From Lactiplantibacillus plantarum (GTDB taxonomy: Bacteria; Bacillota; Bacilli; Lactobacillales; Lactobacillaceae), in the NCBI RefSeq assembly GCF_014131735.1, contig NZ_CP039121.1, forward strand, positions 372,001-436,000: a stretch of DNA of 64,000 bases. The letters are read 5' to 3'. The notes beneath the pieces are model-generated. The model did no database searches, was not told the origin of the DNA, and saw only the letters and a program-made list of their open reading frames with translations. The translations under genes were made by a program, and so were the position numbers. Positions 25,711 to 33,628 of this stretch are shown here, one piece after another. Position 1 is the first letter of the stretch. Every line of letters starts with the position of its first letter.

Positions 25711-27705
25711 ATGAAGCAAGTGCATTTATTAACGCCAGTTGCAGGACAGTTAGTGCCACTCGAATCGGTTCACGATCCGGTGTTTTCACAAGGGATGATG
25801 GGGCAAGGATTTGGTATTGAACCGACAGATGGACAGGTCGTTGCACCAATCAGTGGTAAAGTAACGATGGTTGCAGCGAGTCTGCACGCGATTGGCTTTA
25901 CGGGGAACAATGGTCTGGAAGTGTTGGTTCATCTTGGTATCGATACGGTCGAACTAGCAGATCGGCCACCGTTTAAAGTTAACGTGCAAGTTGGTGATAC
26001 GGTCGAGGCCGGCGAAAAAGTGGCCGTGATGGATTTAGCGGCGATTACTAGTGCGAACAAGGATACCACGGTAATCATGGCCGTAACGAATACGGCGGAT
26101 ATGGTTACCAAACTAACGCCCGAACTGGGTGAAGTCCGTGCCGGGGTCGTCGGTGCTGTTGTTGAATTGAAAGAACACGTTGCCGAAGCATCGGTGGTTA
26201 AGGGTAAGGGCGGCAAGTACGATGAATTGGCGACTCAAATCATTGCTCAAGTTGGTGGACCGGTAAATGTGAAAAGCGTGATTCACTGCATTACCCGGGT
26301 TCGATTTTACTTAAAGGACGAAGGGCAGGCCAATGACGAGGTAATCCGAAACCTAAAGGGCGTTATCGATGTTGCAAAGGCAGGTGGTCAGTACCAGGTG
26401 GTGATTGGGCCAGCGGTGACCGACGTGTATGATGCAATCGTGGGTCAACTAGGCGCAGGCTTTGGGGATGCTGACGCTTCGGCTGTTGCGATGGAGAAGG
26501 AAGCGAACCGGGTAGCGTGGCAGAAAATGACGCCGTGGCAGAAGGTCAAACACGGTTTTAGCAGCTTGATTGGTATTATTACGGGATCCATGATTCCAGT
26601 GATTGGGTTGTTGGCAGCTTCTGGGATCTTAAAGGGGATTTTGTCGTTACTAAAGAACTTCAACCTCGTCTCTGCGACAACGCCGACCTACGTGATTATT
26701 AATGCGATGGGTGATTCCGTCTTCTACTTCTTACCGATATTTGTTGGTTTCACCGCAGCCAAGAAGTTAGGGGCTGATCCGGTTATCATGGGAATTATTG
26801 GTGGGGTCTTAACATACCCAGCAATTGTTAGTATGGCAACAACCGGAAAGGTTACGGGTCACTTATTGGGAATGGCAATCAATGCGAACTTCTTTGGCAT
26901 TCCGGTTCACGTTGCCTCCTATACCTACTCGATTTTCCCGATGATTGCGGGGGCGTGGTTAGCAAGTAAGTTGGAACCATGGCTCAAGCGGGTCATCCCA
27001 ACAGTCTTACGGATGATCTTCGTACCGTTGTTTGAAGTTGTGATTATTTCTGGAGCCATCATTATCATCCTCGGGCCAATCATTACAGCTTTGTCTGGCG
27101 CATTGGCCGCAGGAATTGTGGCGATTTACAAACTCAGTCCAGCCATCTCTGGCTTAATTATCGGTGGCTTCTACCAAGTGCTCGTTATCTTCGGTTTACA
27201 CTGGGCGATTATTCCAATTGTTGTCAACGATATTACGACAACTGGACACAGTTACTTGAATGCCATTGTTTCCGCAACGATGGTTGCCCAAGGTGGTGCG
27301 GTCTTAGCAATTGCGCTGAAGTCTAAGTTTGCTAATATTAAAGAACTCGCTTGGCCAGCAACAATCTCAGCCTTCTGTGGGGTCACTGAACCTGCAATGT
27401 ACGGGATCAATCTGAAATACGGCCGGGCATTCATTACCGCAAGTATCGGTGGTGCTGTCGGCGGTTTCTTGACCGGACTGTTTAACGTTAACATGTGGGG
27501 CTTCGCCGGATCATTGATCGGTGTGACCTCCTTCATCAATCCTAAGGGGCTTGATTTTAGTTTCTACGGTTTCTTGATTGCCTCTGCTATCGACTTGATT
27601 GTCGCCTTTACGTTAACGTGGATGTTTGGCTTTTCCGATAATGATGTCAAAAACGTTAAGAAGGCGCCTGAAAAGAAGCACCTTGGTCAACAGGTTGCAA
27701 ATTAG
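25711..27705 (+). CDS. PTS permease of the glucoside/sucrose/trehalose family, domains A-B-C
   Basis: 664 residues from ATG 25711 (GGGGGAG upstream); an in-frame ATG at 25651 lacks a ribosome site. EIIA is N-terminal (His in VLVHLGIDTVEL about residue 88), EIIB follows with the phospho-Cys in SVIHCITRVRF about residue 193, then about ten membrane helices of EIIC with GVTEPAMYGI about residue 560. It imports and phosphorylates a sugar, probably a glucoside or disaccharide. No hydrolase lies beside it, so the substrate is open. The A-B-C order differs from the B-C-A order of the PTS at 47 kb. Confidence 0.88.
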   Translation: MKQVHLLTPVAGQLVPLESVHDPVFSQGMMGQGFGIEPTDGQVVAPISGKVTMVAASLHAIGFTGNNGLEVLVHLGIDTVELADRPPFKVNVQVGDTVEAGEKVAVMDLAAITSANKDTTVIMAVTNTADMVTKLTPELGEVRAGVVGAVVELKEHVAEASVVKGKGGKYDELATQIIAQVGGPVNVKSVIHCITRVRFYLKDEGQANDEVIRNLKGVIDVAKAGGQYQVVIGPAVTDVYDAIVGQLGAGFGDADASAVAMEKEANRVAWQKMTPWQKVKHGFSSLIGIITGSMIPVIGLLAASGILKGILSLLKNFNLVSATTPTYVIINAMGDSVFYFLPIFVGFTAAKKLGADPVIMGIIGGVLTYPAIVSMATTGKVTGHLLGMAINANFFGIPVHVASYTYSIFPMIAGAWLASKLEPWLKRVIPTVLRMIFVPLFEVVIISGAIIIILGPIITALSGALAAGIVAIYKLSPAISGLIIGGFYQVLVIFGLHWAIIPIVVNDITTTGHSYLNAIVSATMVAQGGAVLAIALKSKFANIKELAWPATISAFCGVTEPAMYGINLKYGRAFITASIGGAVGGFLTGLFNVNMWGFAGSLIGVTSFINPKGLDFSFYGFLIASAIDLIVAFTLTWMFGFSDNDVKNVKKAPEKKHLGQQVAN

Positions 27706-27734
27706 GGCTTAACTATTTTTAGAAAAGCATTTCT

Positions 27735-27768
27735 TAGGGCTGCTCTTGTAATGAGGGTAGCCCTTTCT
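27735..27768 (+). terminator. Terminator of the PTS gene
   Basis: AGGGCTGCTC-ttgtaat-GAGGGTAGCCCT then TTTC. Confidence 0.75.
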
Positions 27769-27857
27769 GTGTATTTAATTTTAACGATGTAGCGACGAAA
27801 TGTTTCCGAATTAATGGCGGCAATGGGTGACGTTAATATCATAAGCGGCCGCTTTAT

Positions 27858-27905
27858 TTGACAAATATATCGATATTTAGTTAAATGTAACTAATAAAGT
27901 TACAT
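27858..27905 (+). promoter_or_regulatory. Promoter with a perfect operator palindrome upstream of the first NmrA gene
   Basis: TTGACA (27858-27863), 17-base spacer and TTAAAT (27881-27886). ATGTAACT-AATAA-AGTTACAT (27885-27905) is a perfect 8-bp-arm inverted repeat covering the likely start site, so a repressor is expected. A related TGTAACTTCAAAGTCAACA lies in the promoter of the second NmrA gene. Confidence 0.65.
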
Positions 27906-27921
27906 GAAAGGGCGAGTTAAA

Positions 27922-28785
27922 TTGAAATATGCGATTACAGGTGCTACTGGTCATTTAGGACAACAGATTGTTGCCGCGATGAGACCGTTAGTCGCCACCA
28001 CTGAATTATATTTAGGGGTCCATACACTCAGTAAGGCCCAGGTATACCAACAACAAGGTTTGCATGTTGCGGCTATTGATTACCAGCAGCCAGAGCAGTT
28101 ACGCGCATTTTTCCAAGACAGTGATGTCCTGATCTATATTCCTAGTAAGAGTCATGATAGTTATTCGCGGGTCCAAGAATTTGAGAACGTCTTAGCAGCA
28201 GTCCAACAGGCGAATGTGCATCATTTCCTAGTCATGGGTTTCATTGCCGATCAGGTGAATAATCCATTTGCATTATCAGCATTTTATGGTTACGTGCCCC
28301 GGCGATTAGCTGGAAGTGATATTAACTATACGATTGTCCGGAATGCGCTTTACGCGGATCCGTTAGTGCCATATTTGCCAGAATTAATTGAACGGCACAA
28401 CGTCGTTTATCCAATGGCTGATCAGGCCCTCAGCTTCATCAGTCAGGCAGATAGTGCAGCCGCTTTTGCTAAAGTCGCCACAACGCCTGATTTATTACAA
28501 CGTGGTCGAATCTATACGTTAACACAGTCCCGAGCTTACACGATGCCGGAACTCGCCACTGTGCTTAGTCAAGTGAGCGGGCAATTGATCGGGTATCGAC
28601 CAGTGTCCTTGCAAGCCTTCAGCGATATGTACAATCAGAATGGTGAGGGGCCAATGTTGGCCTCGATGTATGCCGGTGGCGCCCGCGGACTATTAGCCAC
28701 AGTCAGTGATGATTATCAGCTGATTATGGATCGTCCCGCCCAGTCATTGCTGGATTACTTACAAACAAATTATCAGAAAAGTTAA
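27922..28785 (+). CDS. NmrA-like NAD(P)-binding protein / quinone oxidoreductase type
   Basis: 287 residues from TTG 27922, preferred over ATG 27904 because AAAGGG lies between them and the ATG is inside the operator. The Rossmann loop is ITGATGHLGQ at residues 4-13. It belongs to the atypical short-chain dehydrogenase group (NmrA, QorB-like) that senses or reduces with NAD(P)H. It resembles the protein at 38238-39089 in fold and promoter. A MerR gene follows about 90 bases downstream, with its own promoter. Confidence 0.82.
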   Translation: MKYAITGATGHLGQQIVAAMRPLVATTELYLGVHTLSKAQVYQQQGLHVAAIDYQQPEQLRAFFQDSDVLIYIPSKSHDSYSRVQEFENVLAAVQQANVHHFLVMGFIADQVNNPFALSAFYGYVPRRLAGSDINYTIVRNALYADPLVPYLPELIERHNVVYPMADQALSFISQADSAAAFAKVATTPDLLQRGRIYTLTQSRAYTMPELATVLSQVSGQLIGYRPVSLQAFSDMYNQNGEGPMLASMYAGGARGLLATVSDDYQLIMDRPAQSLLDYLQTNYQKS

Positions 28786-28878
28786 TTAATCACGGAAAAT
28801 TCCAAGCGAGTTAATGGTTGCGACGAAATTCCATGCTATAATTTATATCAATAGCAACTTTGGAAAGGAGTCGCCAGT

Positions 28879-29337
28879 ATGACTAACGGGACGCGTGCAG
28901 ATTTACGTGAGCTTTTTCATAAAGGACAATTAACTATTGGCATTAGTGAACTAAGCAGAATGACTGGTGTCTCGCCACGACAACTACGGTATTGGCAAAA
29001 AAAGGGGTACATTATTCCTAAGAACGAGGATGAGCCGGGCCAGGCTCGCGTGTATACAATGAAAATGGTTATCAAGGCAGCCGCGATGAGTAATTTATTG
29101 CAGACTGGTTATACCTTGAAGGCGGCGGCCGCTCAGGTGGATGAGCGGATGCGACCAGCCCAAACAATCTATCATCTGCTTGCCGATCGTTACCAAGGAT
29201 ATGAAGTGGCGGATAATGGTCAGATTCTTGTCGACTTGGGGCCATTTGATCCTCAGCCTGACCAGGAACTATTTGTCAAACTCGTGGGGGATAAAGTTAA
29301 GTTTGAATTGAAGGATAATTCGAGACCAGATAGTTAG
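28879..29337 (+). CDS. MerR family transcriptional regulator
   Basis: 152 residues with an N-terminal winged helix (GISELSRMTGVSPRQLRYWQ, about residues 21-40) and a short C-terminal part without the cysteines of metal sensors. The first 20 residues (RADLRELFHKGQL) precede the DNA-binding domain. An extended -10 TGCTATAAT lies about 30 bases upstream and GGAAAGGAG precedes the ATG. Its ligand and targets are unknown; the adjacent NmrA gene is a candidate. Confidence 0.85.
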   Translation: MTNGTRADLRELFHKGQLTIGISELSRMTGVSPRQLRYWQKKGYIIPKNEDEPGQARVYTMKMVIKAAAMSNLLQTGYTLKAAAAQVDERMRPAQTIYHLLADRYQGYEVADNGQILVDLGPFDPQPDQELFVKLVGDKVKFELKDNSRPDS

Positions 29338-29401
29338 GCACCATTTGATAATGAGAGTTAATACTAGACTGTTCTGAGGAATATTGTAATTGGATAGTCT
29401 T

Positions 29402-29442
29402 AGCAGCGTGATTTCAGGATAATGAAATCACGCTGCTTTTTT
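29402..29442 (+). terminator. Terminator of the MerR gene
   Basis: AGCAGCGTGATTTCA-ggataa-TGAAATCACGCTGCT then TTTTT, perfect stem. Confidence 0.92.
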
Positions 29443-29644
29443 ATGATTGATATCAATAGTTAATTAATTCAGTAAATGATTTGTCTTCCTGTAAGATAAC
29501 GCGCAAAATCGGGGTAATATTAGTCACAATAGGATTCGAGATTAAACTTCTAAAGCAATCTTCAAGTATATGGCCGACAGCACAAAGAATAATAACTTAT
29601 GAAAGGTACACTAGCTACAAGTGTACTTTTATGAGCTTAAATAA

Positions 29645-29658
29645 TGTATACGGTTACA
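29645..29658. promoter_or_regulatory. cre site upstream of the mannosidase operon
   Basis: TGTATACGGTTACA matches TGWAANCGNTNWCA with one mismatch, 38 bases before the first gene. The rest of 29443-29695 holds a small hairpin GGTACACT/AGTGTACTTTT (about 29606-29628) and nothing else I can name. Confidence 0.65.
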
Positions 29659-29695
29659 TTATCATATGAATTGTAAAAGTTAGGGAGTGATAAAT

Positions 29696-31600
29696 TTGGC
29701 GCCGAATAGTTCACCAGCAACTCTTACACGAATGATTATTGAGTTGATATTGTCAAAAAGGATAGTTCACTATCAAGATATTATGGAGTATACGGGCACA
29801 TCTCGTAAGACGATTGCTAAGTATCTGAATGAGGTGGAAAAGGTAGTCAACCAACAAGGTGTACACCTTGTTAGGAAAAGAGGACAGGGTATTCGTTTTA
29901 GTGGTAATACGAAGGGACTGTTGGCTGAGTTTCCGATACTGAAGGATAATAGCCAAAGTGAGCAAGAACGCAGAATTAGCATTATGACATTCTTGACACA
30001 GCAATCTAAACCAGTGTTATTAGATGATATTGCTGACCACTTCTTTATTAGTCGTAGTACGTTGGAACGTGATTTAAATGTTTTAAAAATGGATTATGGG
30101 TTGAAGCTGACGGCCACTACAGAAGGTGTTAAATTCAATAGTTCGGAGAGTGATGTTCGTCGAGTGATTGGTCAGCTATTACAGTCATATTGGGGACAAG
30201 AGATTAAGCAAAATCAACAGACTGGCAAAATGACACGCACATTTAAAGTGCCGCAGTCCCTGAAACGATATGTCAATAAACAAACCTTAAATCAGATGCA
30301 AAAAGTCCTGAATAAATTTGTGAAGATTTTAAAAGTTGATGTAAATGAATATCAATATGAGTCTTTACTGATCCATACAACTATTGCGATTCAGCGAATT
30401 AAGAATGGCGAGTTTATTACTCAAACGACGACACAGAATTTTGACACTATGGCAATATCTCCGAGTACCAACAAATTAGTTAAAATGCTTATCGTGGCCT
30501 TCAAGTGTGAAATTCCCGATGAAGAAATTGCTTATTTGAATATGCATGTCGCGGCCATTGAGGATGGGTACATTGATCTGGATAGAAGCGGCTTAGTTGA
30601 ACGAACGATAGTCGACTGGCTACGTAGCGTGCTAACGGATTATGATAATCAGTTATTACGTAATCTAACGCTACACTTACGTCCGGCGCTGGTTCGCATT
30701 AAAAATGGCATTAGTATTACGAATCCGTATTGTAATCAAGTTAAAACGTATTTTCCCGTCGCTTTTGATCAAGCACTAGCATTAGCGATGGCGATTGAAA
30801 AGCAATACCATTTACAGCTAACTGAGGATGAAATTGCATACTTAGCACTGCACTTTGAATCGTTCATTGAGCGCCGAAAGGTCTTAAAACCAGATGTTGA
30901 GCTTGCAATTGTATGTAGCACTGGTTATGGTACGGCGGAGTTACTAAAGCAACGTGTCATGGACAAACTACCGGATGTTCAGATTGTTGGCACTTTGTCT
31001 GTGAATGAGTTGATGACTTCAACAGTGACTGCAGACATTATTATTTCGACTATCCCGTTAAAGATGAGCGGTACGAGGGTTATTCAAGTCAGTCCGTTTT
31101 TGAATGACCAAGAACTCAGCTTATTGGAAAAGTTAAGTCAAGATATTCGTCAAGAAAAGTATACGCGGAACGCATTTGTTAAATTATTAAGTCCAAACGG
31201 TATTATTACAAATTCAAAGGCAACTGAAAAAAAGATGGCGATTATTCAACTAACTGATCGGCTAGAAAAGTATGGGTATGTTGATAATCAAATGCAAAAT
31301 TCAGCGTTAGCACGTGAACAAGTTGCATCCACCATTATCGATAAATTTGCAATTCCCCATGGTGATATCGACCATGTTTTGCAACCAACGATTGGAATCA
31401 TGACGTCGAAAAAGGGAATTAAATGGGATCACGAAAATGTCCATATTGTATTTTTCGTAGCCCTGAATCGCACGGTTGAAACACAAATGGATGATATTTA
31501 CAGTTATTTCTATAATTTGATTCAAGATGGGCAGCGAATGACGGCCTTAATAAAGGCTCAAAATGCTCAAGAAATTATTGATACATTAGCACAGCAGTGA
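29696..31600 (+). CDS. PRD-containing PTS-regulated activator (LicR/MtlR type)
   Basis: 634 residues from TTG 29696; the GTG at 29687 overlaps AGGGAG. Order: HTH at 15-60 (TSRKTIAKYLNEVE), second HTH about 85-130 (FISRSTLERDLNVL), two PRDs with all four His kept (LLIHTTIAI, LNMHVAAI, LTLHLRPAL, LALHFESF), an EIIB-like domain with CSTGYGT about residue 406, and an EIIA-like domain with AIPHGD about residue 554. Such regulators activate their PTS operon when phosphorylated by HPr and the substrate is present. It heads the operon for the PTS, mannosidase and kinase. Confidence 0.9.
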   Translation: MAPNSSPATLTRMIIELILSKRIVHYQDIMEYTGTSRKTIAKYLNEVEKVVNQQGVHLVRKRGQGIRFSGNTKGLLAEFPILKDNSQSEQERRISIMTFLTQQSKPVLLDDIADHFFISRSTLERDLNVLKMDYGLKLTATTEGVKFNSSESDVRRVIGQLLQSYWGQEIKQNQQTGKMTRTFKVPQSLKRYVNKQTLNQMQKVLNKFVKILKVDVNEYQYESLLIHTTIAIQRIKNGEFITQTTTQNFDTMAISPSTNKLVKMLIVAFKCEIPDEEIAYLNMHVAAIEDGYIDLDRSGLVERTIVDWLRSVLTDYDNQLLRNLTLHLRPALVRIKNGISITNPYCNQVKTYFPVAFDQALALAMAIEKQYHLQLTEDEIAYLALHFESFIERRKVLKPDVELAIVCSTGYGTAELLKQRVMDKLPDVQIVGTLSVNELMTSTVTADIIISTIPLKMSGTRVIQVSPFLNDQELSLLEKLSQDIRQEKYTRNAFVKLLSPNGIITNSKATEKKMAIIQLTDRLEKYGYVDNQMQNSALAREQVASTIIDKFAIPHGDIDHVLQPTIGIMTSKKGIKWDHENVHIVFFVALNRTVETQMDDIYSYFYNLIQDGQRMTALIKAQNAQEIIDTLAQQ

Positions 31601-31615
31601 AGGGGAAATGCAAAT

Positions 31616-32077
31616 ATGACAGAAATTTTTAAACAGAAGTATATTTTTTTAAAAGAACATTTTAGAACACGTGAGGATGTTTTTAGCTTTATTGCACATA
31701 AAGCAATTGAACTTGGCTTTGCAGATAACGAAGATGCAGTTTTGAAAGCGCTGTATCAACGAGAAAAAGAAGCTTCAACAGGAATGCAGGACGGTATAGC
31801 GATTCCTCATGCAATCTCAGAATATCTGCGGCAACCTGCTGTACTATTCATTCGCTCTACAATAAGCATTCAAGATTGGCCGACATTTGATGACCAACCA
31901 GTTAATCAGGTAATTGCTATGCTAGTTCCAAAAAATAGTGAGCAGGCACACTTACAGATTCTAGCTAACTTTGCGAGTGCATTAGTGGATGACCGTGAGC
32001 GTCAAGCATTACTTGAAAGTCAAACAGTTCAGGATGTTTACACTGTATTAACCAATAGTTCGGAAAAAATTTTATAA
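31616..32077 (+). CDS. PTS EIIA, fructose/mannitol type
   Basis: 153 residues of the PTS_EIIA type 2 domain, phospho-His65 in GIAIPHA. It accepts phosphate from HPr and passes it to the EIIB encoded next. It starts 16 bases after the regulator stop with AGGGG upstream. As a separate polypeptide it differs from MngA of E. coli, where A, B and C are fused. Confidence 0.9.
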   Translation: MTEIFKQKYIFLKEHFRTREDVFSFIAHKAIELGFADNEDAVLKALYQREKEASTGMQDGIAIPHAISEYLRQPAVLFIRSTISIQDWPTFDDQPVNQVIAMLVPKNSEQAHLQILANFASALVDDRERQALLESQTVQDVYTVLTNSSEKIL

Positions 32078-32093
32078 AAAGAGGATGACTGAT

Positions 32094-32414
32094 ATGGATT
32101 TTGTTGCAATTACATCATGCCCAGCAGGGTTAGCACATACACCAATGGCGGCGAAAGCGCTAGAAAAAGCAGCGCAGGAACTAGGTTTACAAGCTAAAGT
32201 AGAACAACAGGGTGCAATGGGACTTAAAAATGAAATTACAGTTGAAGAGGCGAAAAGCGCAAAGTTTTTATTGATTGGTTCGGATCAAAAAATTGAAAAG
32301 ATGGATCGATTTGAAGGGATTCCAGCAGTTCGAGTTGATATTAATATGTGTATTAAAAAGCCGAAAGCTGTTATTGATAAGGTCAGCAAAGCGGTTGCTG
32401 CTCGTGTTAAATAA
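32094..32414 (+). CDS. PTS EIIB, fructose type
   Basis: 106 residues from ATG 32094; GAGG lies nine bases before it, and the in-frame ATG at 32085 overlaps that site. The phosphorylated Cys9 is in ITSCPAGLAHTP, the usual sequence of fructose-type EIIB. It phosphorylates the incoming sugar bound by EIIC. Confidence 0.9.
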   Translation: MDFVAITSCPAGLAHTPMAAKALEKAAQELGLQAKVEQQGAMGLKNEITVEEAKSAKFLLIGSDQKIEKMDRFEGIPAVRVDINMCIKKPKAVIDKVSKAVAARVK

Positions 32415-32446
32415 AATGAACTTAATGAAGAATGGAGGAGTGAGTT

Positions 32447-33547
32447 ATGAAGAAAATATTGGCTGAGTGGAAGGGCTACTTAATGTCTGGTATTTCATAT
32501 ATGTTACCGGTTGTTATTGGCGGGTCCCTCGTAGTTGCAGTTCCTAAGTTGATAGGTCTATGTTTTGGAATTACAAGTTTTGATGCGTATAAAACTGGTT
32601 TTTGGTTTTATATGGGACAAATTGAAGCCGTTGGTTGGATTGGTGTTGGCTTAGTTAATTTAGTTTTGGCCGGTTACATTGCATATGCTATTGGCGATAA
32701 GCCAGCTTTAGCCGCCGGGTTCATTGGGGGCTCATTAGCATCTAGTTCTAATATGGGATTTTTAGGAGCCTTGGTTGCTGGGTTTGCAGCTGGTTATACT
32801 GCACGTTGGTGTCACAATAAGTTACATGTTGGTGAAAAGTTCGAATCTATTATGCCATTAGTTGTTGTACCGCTGCTATCTACAATGGTTGTGGCAATAT
32901 TGATGGGAGTCATTTTGAAGCAACCGCTGACTTGGATTAATGTATCACTTGTCGCCTGGATTAAACAAATGAGTACAAGCGGTGTAAGTGCTATTACCTT
33001 AGCAGTTATCATGGGCGCTATGATTGGTTCTGACTTAGGCGGTCCTGTTAATAAGGCTGCATGGATGGCAGGAAACGTTTTATTAGCTGAAAAGATTTAC
33101 ACCCCTGCAATGATCGTTAATGTGGCTATTGCTGGTATTCCCTTAGGATATGCATTTGCGACGACTTTCTTTAAGCATCGTTTTTCTGATGAATTACTTG
33201 ATGCTGGACGAAGCGACTGGTTCATGGGATTTATTGGAATAACAGAAGGTGCTATTCCGTTTACATTAGTTAACCCGTTGAAATTAATTCCAATTAATAT
33301 GATTGCTGGTGCTGCTGGTTCGGCGACTACGATTTTACTTGGGGCTCAGGCTAAGATTCCTCCTGTTGGTGGGGTTTATGGATTTGTCACCATTACGAAT
33401 GGTTGGGCCTATTTAATCGGTCTAATTGTTTGCGCTGCGATTATCGGTGTACTGGCACCATTGGCTGTGGACTTTAACCAAACACAGAGCGAAGAACAAG
33501 TCACTGATGATAATGAGGACGACATTAACATTAATTTTGAAGCTTAG
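32447..33547 (+). CDS. PTS EIIC, fructose family
   Basis: 366 residues with about nine to ten membrane helices. GGSLASSSNMGFLGALVAGF, GSDLGGPVNKAAWM and GFIGITEGAIPF are EIIC motifs of the fructose/mannosylglycerate family. It forms the sugar channel with the EIIA and EIIB upstream. GGAGGAG precedes the ATG. Confidence 0.9.
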   Translation: MKKILAEWKGYLMSGISYMLPVVIGGSLVVAVPKLIGLCFGITSFDAYKTGFWFYMGQIEAVGWIGVGLVNLVLAGYIAYAIGDKPALAAGFIGGSLASSSNMGFLGALVAGFAAGYTARWCHNKLHVGEKFESIMPLVVVPLLSTMVVAILMGVILKQPLTWINVSLVAWIKQMSTSGVSAITLAVIMGAMIGSDLGGPVNKAAWMAGNVLLAEKIYTPAMIVNVAIAGIPLGYAFATTFFKHRFSDELLDAGRSDWFMGFIGITEGAIPFTLVNPLKLIPINMIAGAAGSATTILLGAQAKIPPVGGVYGFVTITNGWAYLIGLIVCAAIIGVLAPLAVDFNQTQSEEQVTDDNEDDININFEA

Positions 33548-33560
33548 ATTGACTAAAACG

Positions 33561-33600
33561 AGCCGCATAATGGTTAAAGAGCCGTAGTGCGGCTTTTGTT
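33561..33600 (+). terminator. Intercistronic hairpin between EIIC and mannosidase genes
   Basis: AGCCGCA ... TGCGGCT followed by TTTGTT, inside the operon. It could lower expression of the distal genes or be an mRNA processing or stability element. Confidence 0.55.
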
Positions 33601-33628
33601 ACCTAAAATAACAGGGAGCGATACATTT

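Noticed and set aside
29481..29669. 62-residue open frame upstream of the mannosidase operon regulator
   Set aside because: No ribosome site, and it overlaps the cre site and promoter region.
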